From Onthophagus taurus (Eukaryota > Arthropoda > Insecta > Coleoptera > Scarabaeidae), in assembly GCF_036711975.1 (NCBI RefSeq), contig NC_091967.1, positions 12,896,001 to 12,960,000 on the forward strand: a DNA stretch of 64,000 bases, written 5' to 3'. The position numbers were made by a program, and so were the translations under genes. Positions 44,311-54,966 of this stretch are shown here, piece by piece. A model generated the notes under the pieces. The model worked only from the letters and a program-made list of their open reading frames with translations. It searched no databases and had not been told where the DNA came from. The number at the start of each line of letters is the position of its first letter. Position 1 is the stretch's first letter.

Positions 44311-45879
44311 TAACATTTCGATCTCATAAATCTACCATAAACAAGTACACAGTTTAAAAATAAAAGATTACTTTCTTTTTCAGTAAATTTCAAAAGCTAA
44401 ATTTGAGTAAATGAAGAATGCGGAAGTTCAAATTAAATTAGGTTTGATTGAAATGAAGCTAGAATTAATTGAAATGGATCTAAAATTTGTTGTAAACCAG
44501 CTAAAGTTGGCAGAAATTAAAATGGTCTTGTTATTATATACAACATAAATTTAACTTAAATGTAACTGAAAAAAAGAAGTGTTTCAAAACTTTATAAATT
44601 TAAAGTCAAACGAAATTTCGTACTCTCCAAGTTTCATTAAACGCCCACGATGTAATATTTGGGTCATATTTACGTAAATACAATTTCCTTTAAAGCCCGT
44701 TATCAGCACCGTGTTCCCAATGCAGTGCTGCTTTTACGGGTTTGAAAACATTCTCATGCAGGACGTTGGTTGGTATTACACCCCTGAAAAGTATTTTGAA
44801 AGTCAATTTAGCCCGATAATTTCGATTTATAAAACTGAAAAACAGAACTTTTTTTTTGTCGTGTGAAATGAATATAAATTGAGATTGAACAACCCCTAAT
44901 TCGGTTACTACCCAATATTCACCATTAAAAGACACAACCATCTCCATGGTTTGCATGCACCACGCGATATCCCTATAAAATTCGCGTAGATATTTTTGGC
45001 CATGGGATGTTCTTAACGGCAACATTGATTTTGCACCAAATTGAACTGAACCGCAGTTTCGTGCAATTTCGTGCATACCGCGATTCTCCCGTTGAAAATT
45101 CCGGGAATTTTCACGAAAGCTACATTGATTTTAATTTAATATTCGAACATACCACGTCACTCTATAAATACGTAATGTATACTGTGAATTGAATCGTATT
45201 TCCAAACATTTCAAATATTACTGAAATAAGGTTTTATTTTATTGCACGTGTCGTTTGTAGAATAATTCTGAAAATTTAGTTATTGAGAAATATCAATCAA
45301 TATTTTGCTGGCGAAAGCGATGCTTGGAATATCTATTAAAGTGAGATAAAAGCTAGAAATTATTAATTTCACGTTGTTAAGTAACTTGTAATCGATTTTA
45401 TCTAACAAAAAAAAATACCTTATTTATCCATTTAAGCTTCAAATTTCACACTTACATGTATCAAAATACTTTTCACATCTGACACAACAATCGCAAAACC
45501 ATCTGAATGTTACCAAAAATAAAGATTTGAACGTTCGCCAAAAAAACGAAAAAAAAAATAATCTGTTGAGTTGAGTGAGAATTTCATAAATCCAAAAAAC
45601 GCGTCACGCAATTACGCTTTTCCAAAATGTTGGGAATAAAACTTTCGTCCACTACAATATCAACAACAGCACCAATCGGATTACGGTAAGGTGTCCAATT
45701 GAATTACGGTTTATGTCATTCTTTTTCCGAGTTGCCGTAAAATTCTCATTCGAGGAATTTACTGTGCTATTTTTTGATTATACAAACTACAAATTTCCAC
45801 GAAAGCTTCTTTTCCCAAGCGCTTATCTAAATTAGAACATTATGCAGGTAGTAGTAAACTAATATATTGGTCAAGTTTT

Positions 45880-46490
45880 ATTAAATTAAAATCGTTGCGT
45901 TCTCTATTAGTTAGTTCTACTTTTAGTTCAATGAAAATATACAGCAATCTAGCACTAAATAACAAGTAAAACTAGAACTAACACTATACCTAGAACTAGA
46001 AACATTCGGGTTTAGCCGCACGTCTCTCAAGACGGCTAAACCCGAATGATTCTACTTCTAGGTATAGTGTTAGTTCTAGTAATAGTGCTAGTGCAAAACT
46101 AGAACTAACACTAGATCTAGTACTAGAAACATTCGAATTTAGAAGTACGTCTCTTAAGACGGCTAAATCCGAATGTTTCTAGTGCTAGTTCTAGTGTTAG
46201 TTCTACTTTTAGTTCAATAAAAATATACAACAACGTAGCACTAAATAACAACTAAAACTAGAACTAACACTATACCTAGAACTAGAAACATTCGGGTTTA
46301 GCCGCACGTCTCTCAAGACGGCTAAACCCGAATGATTCTACTTCTAGGTATAGTGTTAGTTTTAGTAAAAGTGCTGGTGCAAAACTAGAACTGAAAACTC
46401 TGAAGACGCACGGCTAAACCCGAAACTTTCTAGTTCTAGGTCTAGTGTTAGTTCTAGTTTTAGTTCCATGAAAAATATATAGGGTTGAGC
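45880..46490. repeat. Palindromic repeat block, locus A
   Basis: The block is built from words such as CTAGAACTAACACTA and GTTAGTTCTAG. Hairpins centre on CATTCGGGTTTAGCCG and its perfect inverse CGGCTAAACCCGAATG (46003-46018 with 46033-46048). Arms extend outward for another 30-35 bp with few mismatches. A second near-identical hairpin sits about 287 bp to the right in a tandem arrangement, with a degenerate one between. No coding capacity. Confidence 0.85.
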
Positions 46491-46619
46491 AACAATTAAA
46501 ACTACAACTACCTTTCTTGGTTTATACATCGTATAGAGAACTTGGGGAATACCCCGAGTTTATCTATGAACATGAAATACAGCAACTTGTGAACACAATC
46601 CAATCGAGTTAGATTCTAT

Positions 46620-46699
46620 CCAACTCGATTCTATCTATTTTGTCCGTTATATCCGAAGTCCGTTTTAACGAGGTCCGTTATATCGTAGTTTTACTGTAC
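46620..46699 (-). mobile_element. Pogo/Tigger-like terminal repeat fragment
   Basis: Read on the minus strand from 46699 it begins TACAGTAAAACTACGATATAA, followed by CGGACCTCGTTAAAACGGAC and TTCGGATATAACGGACA. This is the AACGGA-type terminus of pogo/Tigger (Tc1/mariner superfamily) elements. Only one end is recognised here, and no transposase is seen nearby. Confidence 0.55.
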
Positions 46700-47543
46700 T
46701 TGTTAAATTAAGAGCATATCAAACTACGATCCTAAATAAAATGAAAATTGGTTATGAAACGAATTTTATGGATATTTCTTGCAACAAAAGTAATAAAGAT
46801 TACATTGTTATAACCGTAACAATGGTTAATAGTGATACGTTTAATGTGACGGTCATATTAATAGTGTAGTTTTATATTTAAAATGCTAAAATTAATACTC
46901 TTAATAATAAAGTGATTATTTCAATAGAATTAAAAGCTAATAAAAGAGGTAAGGAAAAAATGTGTTAAGTCAAAAAGTTATAAAGTTAAAAGTAATATTT
47001 CATGTCTAGCTGTCGTAAAAAGAACTATTTTAAAATATATATTCTTTTAATCCTCTTTAAATAAATATTCAAAAGTTAGATTTTAAGATATCCATTCATC
47101 ACTGTGATAAATAATGCGAAAAACGCGCAATCACATGAAAGTACTATAAACATATTTTTGTTACCGTTCAAATACGACTTACTCTTAGAATAAATCTTAG
47201 AATTAAGTTCTCGTTGAATAATTATATCTAGAATTGACTATGAAATTGACAATGTAAAATCAAAATAACTAAACAGGAAATATAGTCTTATAAAGTTAAG
47301 AATCAATAATTGATCATGGTAATTGAAACTGCGCAGCAAAAAAAACAGATTCAAATAAAAAGGTGTTGATTCAATTTTATCCGCTAAATGGATAAGATAA
47401 ATAAAAGTAAAAGATTAATAAAAAGAAGGCTCACTTTAATTATTTCGTCTCCCACAAACACTGTATAATACAATAATTTTTTTGAACACGTCGTGTCTTC
47501 GCAAGAGAGCGCTTCCGAACTGGTTAACAAATTTTTATAATAC

Positions 47544-47686
47544 GCCTATTTTGGTTCAAGAGTTCTGAAGTTCTGAGCAGTTCTAAATCTTTCTGCGCAT
47601 ATATTTAATATGCATTATGTATGCGCAGAAAAGTTCAGAACTCTTCGCAATTACAGAACTCATGAACCAAAACAGGCCTAAATGAA
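47544..47686. repeat. Fold-back inverted repeat
   Basis: Two imperfect arms of about 60 bp: ...TTTTGGTTCAAGAGTTCTGAAG... at the left, and the inverse of GAACTCATGAACCAAAACAGGC at the right. They meet around TTTCTGCGCATA and TATGCGCAGAAA. It looks like a small fold-back MITE. Confidence 0.6.
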
Positions 47687-47859
47687 ATTGTGGGGTAAAA
47701 TGGGTTGCATAAACAGTAATTATTATGTTACTTAAGTTATTCAAATGATAATTGCTTGTATGAAATTTGTTGTTCGAAAGATTATACACTATTGGCCATC
47801 TGCTTATATTAATTCAAATCATAGAAAAGAAAATAGCGTATGACTAGGAAGTGCATTTG

Positions 47860-48560
47860 TTATTTGTAGATCTAAGAAAAGCATATGACAGTATTTCTGT
47901 AATAAAATTCTGAAAAGCTTTACAGAACACTTATATAAATCCTCACATTATAGCGATTTAATACAGCATGCAGCGTATCATCGCGACCAACATGCCATTT
48001 TTGTCTATCTTGTGCATTCCCTAGCTCATTGTCTAGCTGTCATCACATCTTTCACGCCCTGCGCCCATGTTTTTGGGGTCTTTTTCTTAGTAGAGAAATG
48101 ATACACCTTGACAATTTGGTGACGATCGAGTTGTGATTGCACAGGATATTGATGGTGCGGAATATATGATACACACTAATTGAAGAATATGGTAAATGAG
48201 ACTTAGAGTTTAATTTGCAAATAACAGAATACATGTATATTGGAGAAGAACAGCAAGATTTGTCTATTTCCGGCAAACAAAACACCAAACCACTTGACGA
48301 GGCGATAAACATATAATAAAAAAGCAAGCAGAATATACAATTCAATAATTAGATGTATAATAACCTGCAGCTATGAAGTGTGACCAATACAGGATAAGAC
48401 ATAAAGAACACTAAAAAAGTTGTACAAACTAGACAACACAAGGAGGAAGGATTCATGGAAAGATGCGGATGAAATCGGAAGGCCAATAACGTTATAACCC
48501 GATGGATATATTAAGCAAAAAGAAATTAACGAGAAAGATGCTCTGTCAATACAGAATTCT
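47860..48560 (+). mobile_element. Possible non-LTR reverse transcriptase scrap
   Basis: A short plus-strand frame reads LFVDLRKAYDSIS, like the FxDLxKAFDxV motif of non-LTR reverse transcriptases. Downstream, fragments such as WKDADEIGRPIT suggest a decayed 3' end. Everything is interrupted by stops, so the extent is a guess. Confidence 0.35.
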
Positions 48561-49099
48561 TTTATCTATGTATAAAACAAATTTTGTGTATACATTTCAT
48601 AATATAAATAAACACGCGATACATCAACTGATCCATACAGCTGTATTTGGAAATACTTGTTTATAAATAGTAAAATTAATCCCCGTAATTTAAGATGGAT
48701 TACTATCTAAATGCTTCACATAAAAGAACACTTAACCTTTGCTTTAGGTCGAAATAATCTTACTGAAGAAGACTACTGAAATGCTTCTTTAATCTCAAAT
48801 TAGAGTCAAGTTCAACACTCTAATTACGGGTTACATTCGCAAAATGATCCACAGCCAACTCGGAGAAACTTGTATTAAAAGCAGTACTAAACATCGAAGC
48901 ATATCAATAGCTTCGGGAAAGTCAAATCACATAATCCTAATATTCCTTGCAATCTGTCTTTGTTAATAATTCTAATGTATATGGATGAAATGAAAATTAC
49001 TTTTTATAGGATTACACAAAATATGAAGTAAATTTTTTATTATAAATAATTTTTTTTTTGATTTGTAGTATTAAATTTTGCAAAAAGTATTAAAATTTA

Positions 49100-49680
49100 A
49101 ATTTTAGCGCTCATAGATAGAATCCAACTCAAGTTATTCCCCAAGATGCTCAATTCCATATTCTAGATAAACTAGTGGTATTTCCCGAGTTATAAATCAA
49201 GGACGGTAGTTCTAGTTTTTGTTATTTTATTATTATCAGCCATACGCACGGCTAAACCCGATACTTTCTAGTTCTAGGTCTAGTATTAATTCTAGTTTTA
49301 CACTAGCACTGTTACTAGACCTAACACTATACCTAGAACTAGAATCATTCGGGTTTAGCCGTCTTGAGAGACGTGCGGCTAAACCCGAATGTTTCTAGTT
49401 TGAGGTATAGTGTTAGTTCTAGTTTTAGTTGTTATTTAGTGCTAGATTGTTGTATATTTTTATTGAACTAAACGTAGAACTAACACTAGACCTAGAACTA
49501 GAAACATTCGAGTTTAGCCGTACGTCTCTTAAGACGGCTAAACACGAATGTTTCTAGTTCTAAGTCTAGTGTTAGTTCTAGTTTTAGTTGTTATTCAGCG
49601 CTAGATTGTTGTAAATTTTTCTTGAACTAAGAATAGAACTAATACTAGACTTAGAACTAAAAAGTTACGGTTTAGCCGTC
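49100..49680. repeat. Palindromic repeat block, locus B (inverted relative to A)
   Basis: Same family as 45880-46490 but in the opposite order. Examples are GTTCTAGGTCTAGTATTAAT, hairpin centres CATTCGGGTTTAGCCGTCTTGAG near 49350, and a further one with CATTCGAGTTTAGCCG near 49507. The outer edge also matches locus A's inner edge in inverse. Confidence 0.8.
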
Positions 49681-49732
49681 TAAGGCCCACTTTTACCACT
49701 CTTGATAAATTTAACCGATAGATAAATTGGCG

Positions 49733-49964
49733 CTCTTAGGCCCACTTTTACCACCTCTTGATAAATTTATCCGATAGATAAATCCCGCTCTTAGCCAATG
49801 AGAGTGCTTAAAATCGCCGTAACCATGGCAACTATCCTTTACATAGTTTATCAGGAGGATGGTAAAAGTGGGCCTTAGCCAATGAGAGCGCTTAAAACCG
49901 CTGTAACCATGGTAATTATCTATCGGATAAATTTATCAAGAGGTGGTAAAAGTGGGCCTAAGAG
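49733..49964. mobile_element. MITE with 49-bp perfect inverted ends
   Basis: The left end (49733-49781) starts CTCTTAGGCCCACTTTTACC. The right end (49916-49964) is its exact reverse complement over 49 bases. The centre has two copies of AGCCAATGAGAG.GCTTAAAA..GC.GTAACCATGG. A partial extra copy of the end lies just left (about 49681-49732). There is no coding capacity, and the target duplication is unclear. Confidence 0.8.
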
Positions 49965-52899
49965 AAGCTCGGCTAAAATTTATGAAAACTCGGTAATAAT
50001 TAATATACGTTTATTCAATGTACCAAACTCGTAATTTTTGTAAAGAAAACTTTTGTAGGTTTATAAATTATAAATTGTACCTTGCGAATTGTACTTAAAA
50101 CACAAGTTCGAGAAACCACACTTTAAAATATAATGTTGATTCCTTTTGTTGTACTACTTGGGTAACTTTATATTGGGTTCGTCATGTCCTTCTTTCTTGA
50201 ACTTTATGGGGGTAAATATTTTAAGAAGTACGAGCAGATGCGACAGGTGGCACAGTTCCATTACTTTTCTTCGATAATTATTTTCAACATGTGTAATCAA
50301 TAAAACGTAACGTAAATTATCGATCTTTATTAACTTAGTTTATTATTTATAAAAGTAATGGTACAAAAAAAAATGTTTGTGCTTGATGAGTACTTAATTC
50401 CGAATGTTATTAATAATGCAAAAGTTTTTTTATTATTCTCGGTATTGATCCAAACGTTTTGTTCTTTTTTATATTTTATATTTCAATTTTATTATTTGTC
50501 GCATAATTACATATAAGTACTTTTTTTATGTACAACGGAGATGTAATTTTATTATGACATGCAATAAAATATACTTATACCAGTTTTTCTCAAAACTAAT
50601 TAGCAACTTAAACCCTCCTAGTCATTAAAAATTATTATCAACTTAAATTAGTTGAATATATTTATTAGGCCACATAGAGTAAATCACAAATTTTGATAAT
50701 AGACAAATTATGTCAAATATAATGTTATTGTGAAAAGAAGAGATTCTACGGAGTTATGTCACCATCTTCCGTAACAAATTAACTGATTGAAGGTAAATCA
50801 ATAATTCTCTTAATATAGGAAAACATGACACAAACATTTTAGTAATCACGATTAACATCAATATATCATAAAAATCTTTATAAATATTTACCCGTTATCT
50901 TGTGTCTAGTCAATTCGTGTTGGAAACTATCACGGAATCCCCAAAATCCGGACGCCTCGCAGTTAATACGATTATGACATCACCGAAAAATCTTCAGAAA
51001 CCCTCCAACGACAGCTTTTTATCCTTTGAAGTGAGGATTTTAAAACGTATCCGTCTTTTGTTCAACAAAATCAATTAAGTTTTCTTACTAATTTTTGTTG
51101 GTTTTTTTACAATTTCGAAATTACATTACTTCCTTAAAAATTACGTTTTATGAATATTTTCGTCTTTTTGCTTGAAATTTGTGGTAATGTGTCGGAGAGT
51201 CGTGGTTGTGAAGTTGACGACGCGTTGTTTAACGACACTTCCGCCAGGGGTACTGAATCCACGAGCCGGGTTTTAGCCGCGGCAGTGGCGACGGCGTCGA
51301 TTGCGTCGGCCGTGAATATATCCTGCAGGACGCACGCGTAGCCGCATAGATCCGAAGCGCGGCGGATCTTTGTGTGTGCTTCTGCAAAGTACACGACCAC
51401 CCGGATTTAACGTGGAAGGACGTCATTCAGACGTGACGACATAGATTCCATCAGATACTCAAAAGAAAATCCGAGATAAAATGAACAAATATCATTTTTA
51501 TGATTACCATTTACTTTTTTCATTTTCTTCATTTTCTTGTTATCTTTTAAATTTTTGTTTGACACATTTGACACATCTTATTTTAACCATCAAGTAAGAG
51601 ATTTACAAGTTAACTTCAACAATTAAAGTTGACATTTCATTACATTGATATATTCTATAGAAAGGAATTCTTGAGAGTGAGGATGATACCATATTTACTA
51701 TAGCTCATCGGTTGCCAAAAGTCATCAACCCAGGAAAATAAAAAATGGCGCTGCTCCTGCATCCATAAGTAGTCATCGATATAGACCAAGGTATCAGAAC
51801 ATTGGTATAAGTATGGGAAAATCAAATACACACAGAGTCCTGAGTCCACCCATTAATGTTTTGTCACTGACAAAGTCTCGCAACCTACTTCTTCGCAACA
51901 CAGACCGAGGCAGAGGATTAGCTTTTATAATCTACTGCTACTATTGACGGCTAACCTGAAAATGTGCAATACAATGTATTTCTTTGTGGGCGAATACACT
52001 AGGAACAAATTCTACAGAACACATATGATGATTCATTTCAATGGTCCTACTGCGAAGTCGAGATTACAGCGCGTGTTCATGTTCTTAACTATTTTTGTGA
52101 TTTTCGTCTCATACCTGCAATGCAGACCATGGTCTCTCCTGGAAAGCTGAAAAGACGTAGACACTGCTACTGATCAAATATGAGATGCCGTGGGACTTAA
52201 AATTGCAGTTCTGGATACAAACAGTTCTACTAGGAAAACAGCCATAAACTAGACAGTACACGTCCTTTCTGCGAACATCTGCGTTAAAGCGGACACAGTT
52301 ACAATCATGCTGATTTATATTATAGCAAGCACAAAGCAAAGGTAGTTGCTGATAGATGTTACTAATTCAATAATGTTATTCCTCTGCATACTCAACTGTT
52401 TATTTGCAGGCTGTGTATCTGATATCTAGATAATAATGTGTAAATAGCTGGTGACTGACTGTTTCTGCATTGTAGTAGAGCAGCGTGTTACAGAAAGACA
52501 GTAGAGGGTAATTCTTTTTTATGACACTTCCGTCCTGGTCATTGGAAGTGCCTTGGATAGCAGTGGGTATGGATTAGTGGTGGAAGGGATATCCGGCACT
52601 ATCCGGTATCCGGCGAGTATATTAAAAACCTATTACTTAGTACTCCATCATTCACAGGAATTAGTATCTCTTTTAGGTGTTGGACACTGCAGATAATAAT
52701 CAAGTTCGACCCCAATAGGACTTTTTTCATTGAACACAACTTTATTTATATCGGGTTTGTCATTAGCAACCTCATTGTAACAATCCCAATACGATATATT
52801 AAATCTCTTGTTGCAGTTTCGTCTAGTTTTCTTCTCTTCGCTTATAATTCATCATCACATTCATTACTAACAGAACTGTCGCTGTTATCACTTTCGAGT
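49965..52899. other. Gene-poor spacer with one GC-rich island
   Basis: Mostly AT-rich sequence with no recognised gene. A GC-rich island at about 51190-51430 contains open frames on both strands. Around 52590-52620 the words ATCCGGCACTATCCGGTATCCGG recall hAT subterminal repeats, and the minus strand of 52800-52900 reads KRRKLDETATR between stops. Both are weak transposon hints. Confidence 0.35.
51190..51430. other. GC-rich island, possible exon or promoter
   Basis: CpG-rich sequence in an otherwise AT-rich area. The minus strand is open for 88 codons (51134-51400) and has a good acceptor, GTACTTTGCAG, just before AAGCACACAC near 51379. The plus strand is open for 63 codons (51150-51341). 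Neither translation is recognised. It may be a 5' non-coding exon of a neighbouring minus-strand gene. Confidence 0.3.
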
Positions 52900-53599
52900 A
52901 TTAATTAAAGTATCCCCTTTTTAATGCAAAAAACCGTTTTGAAAAATCACTTTTAGTTGTTGAGAAATAAATTTTTGAAATAATCAACAATTTTTTCGAA
53001 TTTTGCAATTTTTGCCGATTAAGTTTTAAAAATTCGTATAAAATCTAGTTTTTGGAATATGAGTATGAAAATTTCCCAAAGTGTTAATAAAAGTGTCTTC
53101 TTTCCAATGAACCAACACGTTTTGAAAAATAACTTTTAGTTTTTGAGAAAACAATATTTGAAGTTTTGATACAATTTTCGATGTTGCAATTTTGATCGAT
53201 AACTTTCAAAATTTGCTATAAAATTCATTTCTTGAAGGATCGTTGTGGAAATATCACCAATTATTAATAAAAGTATCCTCTTTTTAATGGAAAAAACCGT
53301 TTTGGAAAATCACTTTTAGGTCTTGAGAAATAAATTTTTGAAATAATCAACAATTTTTTCGAATTTTGCAATTTTTGCCGATTAAGTTTTAAAAATTCGT
53401 ATAAAATCCAGTTTTTGGAATATGAGTATGAAAATTTCCCAAAGTGTTAATAAAAGTGTCTTCTTTCCAATGAACCAACACGTTTTGAAAAATAACTTTT
53501 AGTTTTTGAGAAAACAATATTTGAAGCTTTGATAAAATTTTCGATGTTGCAATTTTCATCGATAACTTTCAAAATTCGCTATAAAATTAATTTCTTCAA
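52900..53599. repeat. 363-bp satellite, second locus, inverted
   Basis: About 1.9 units of the same satellite as at 38.6-40.5 kb, but reverse-complemented. AAAGTATCC recurs at 52907 and 53270, again exactly 363 bp apart, and the two-halves structure is preserved. The units differ from locus 1 by scattered substitutions. Confidence 0.9.
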
Positions 53600-54966
53600 T
53601 CACTATCCGTTCCATCACTAGTATGGATCCAACATCATAAAATAAGATCCCACAGCAGCTGTTTTGAGTAACAAGTTCTGCTCTCTTTAACACTCTAACT
53701 TCATGCTGTACAGATTCAACTCAAAAAAACAACTCAGCTTAACCTCAATTTTTTCTTTCTAAACTTAATTTAATGTTAGAAAAAGTTATGTTGGGGTCTT
53801 GATATTTTGAAGAATTCATGGTTTAAGTCCATTACAAATTCATCTGAGCTTCAAAATGTTTTTTCGTTGTTTCTCAAATCATTTTCTCGAAGTATTGAAT
53901 AACTTGCTTCGTCCTATAAAACATTCAAAATCAATTCTAAAAAATTCTGCAGCTAACCAACCGCAGTTGATAGCAGCATTGAGGTTGACGTTCATATTAA
54001 GCAGTTGCAGAAAGATCTTCAACAAAATGACTGGATGGTGCAAATCACTAATGTGACAAGTATACTTCAAAAAGAACAACGTTGTAACTGAACAAGTGCA
54101 TTAAAAGATCAACGATACCATATAGAGAACTACGTCATGGATACCATTTTATCCATTTCATTTATTTCCTTTTCTTTCCCAATAAATTTTGTTAATAATT
54201 TTAATTTTTTTTTATATATTTTACCTTAATGTTAAATCCGCTGCTCAATTCTCTATTTTTACTACAAATTTGTTCCATTCCTGAAATATGGAAGCTAACT
54301 GGCGTTCTTTAAACGATATGAAAAACAAATTTTTAATCATTTCAACTACAAATCTAAAGAAAACTCTATCTAAAAAATTCAATACAATGTCAACGAATAT
54401 TGTGAAATTCATTTCGAACACATTGATATGTAAATCGCACAGAATGCACCCTATTTCTGTTAAGAGCTTGAATATTGGAGAACGGCCAAAGAGATTAAAT
54501 AAAATTGGGTTCGTATTCTGCTGTTCACATAAAGGAAGGAAAATTCAAATTTTTCGAATCATTGAAAATCTTTCAATTCTAAAAATGTCTTCCTATTTTT
54601 ATTGTTTCTTTTCCTACTTTATTTAATATAATAAGTAAATGTACTATATTTGATTAGAAAAAACTCGAACACAGTGCTTTAAAATTGTCATTTGATACTT
54701 AAACCAGTAAAATTACATTCTAGAAGTTAGTTAAGTTTCAAGTGCAGTTAGTCAATCTTCTTTATTACCCCATAAAAACCTGGTGTAGTTACAGTTTGCG
54801 CAGTGAGTTTAATGTTTAATAAAACCTTCAAGTAATCAGTAATCAAGCAGGTTATGTTTTATTGAAACCTGTTACTTTATTTCATAAAGGGTCGAAGAAA
54901 GTAATAAATTTTAGTATGCAAAATAGAATTTATTAAAGTAATTCTTTTATGAATTAACCAATTATT
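53600..54966. other. Spacer and alpha-mannosidase 3' flank
   Basis: No supported gene. A plus-strand open stretch at 54288-54626 (112 codons) has no recognisable motif, and its codons look random. The region adjoining 54967 is the mannosidase 3' UTR. Confidence 0.45.

Larger units (their letters stand above)
42230..45850. other. GPCR 5' flank and gene-poor spacer
   Basis: The GPCR 5' UTR and promoter should lie right of 42229, in a locally GC-rich stretch to about 42400. A Tc1-like relic occupies 43456-44310. A minus-strand open stretch at 44690-45076 has no family motif. The remainder shows nothing recognisable. Confidence 0.4.
46700..49100. other. Spacer between the two palindromic repeat loci
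   Basis: AT-rich sequence holding a fold-back repeat (47544-47686) and a probable reverse transcriptase scrap (about 47860-48560). No functional gene. Both outer edges carry related sequence in opposite orientation (GAGTTAGATTCTATC on the left, AGAATCCAACTC on the right). Confidence 0.45.

Noticed and set aside
44690-45076. 128-codon minus-strand frame
   Set aside because: No family recognised and no clear splice or promoter context; could be an unknown exon, but not supportable.
51655-51849. Reverse transcriptase YxDD motif (VYIDDYL) on the minus strand
   Set aside because: An isolated five-residue match with no surrounding reverse transcriptase motifs.
54288-54626. 112-codon plus-strand frame
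   Set aside because: Lys/Asn/Ile-rich chance frame with no motif or splice context.
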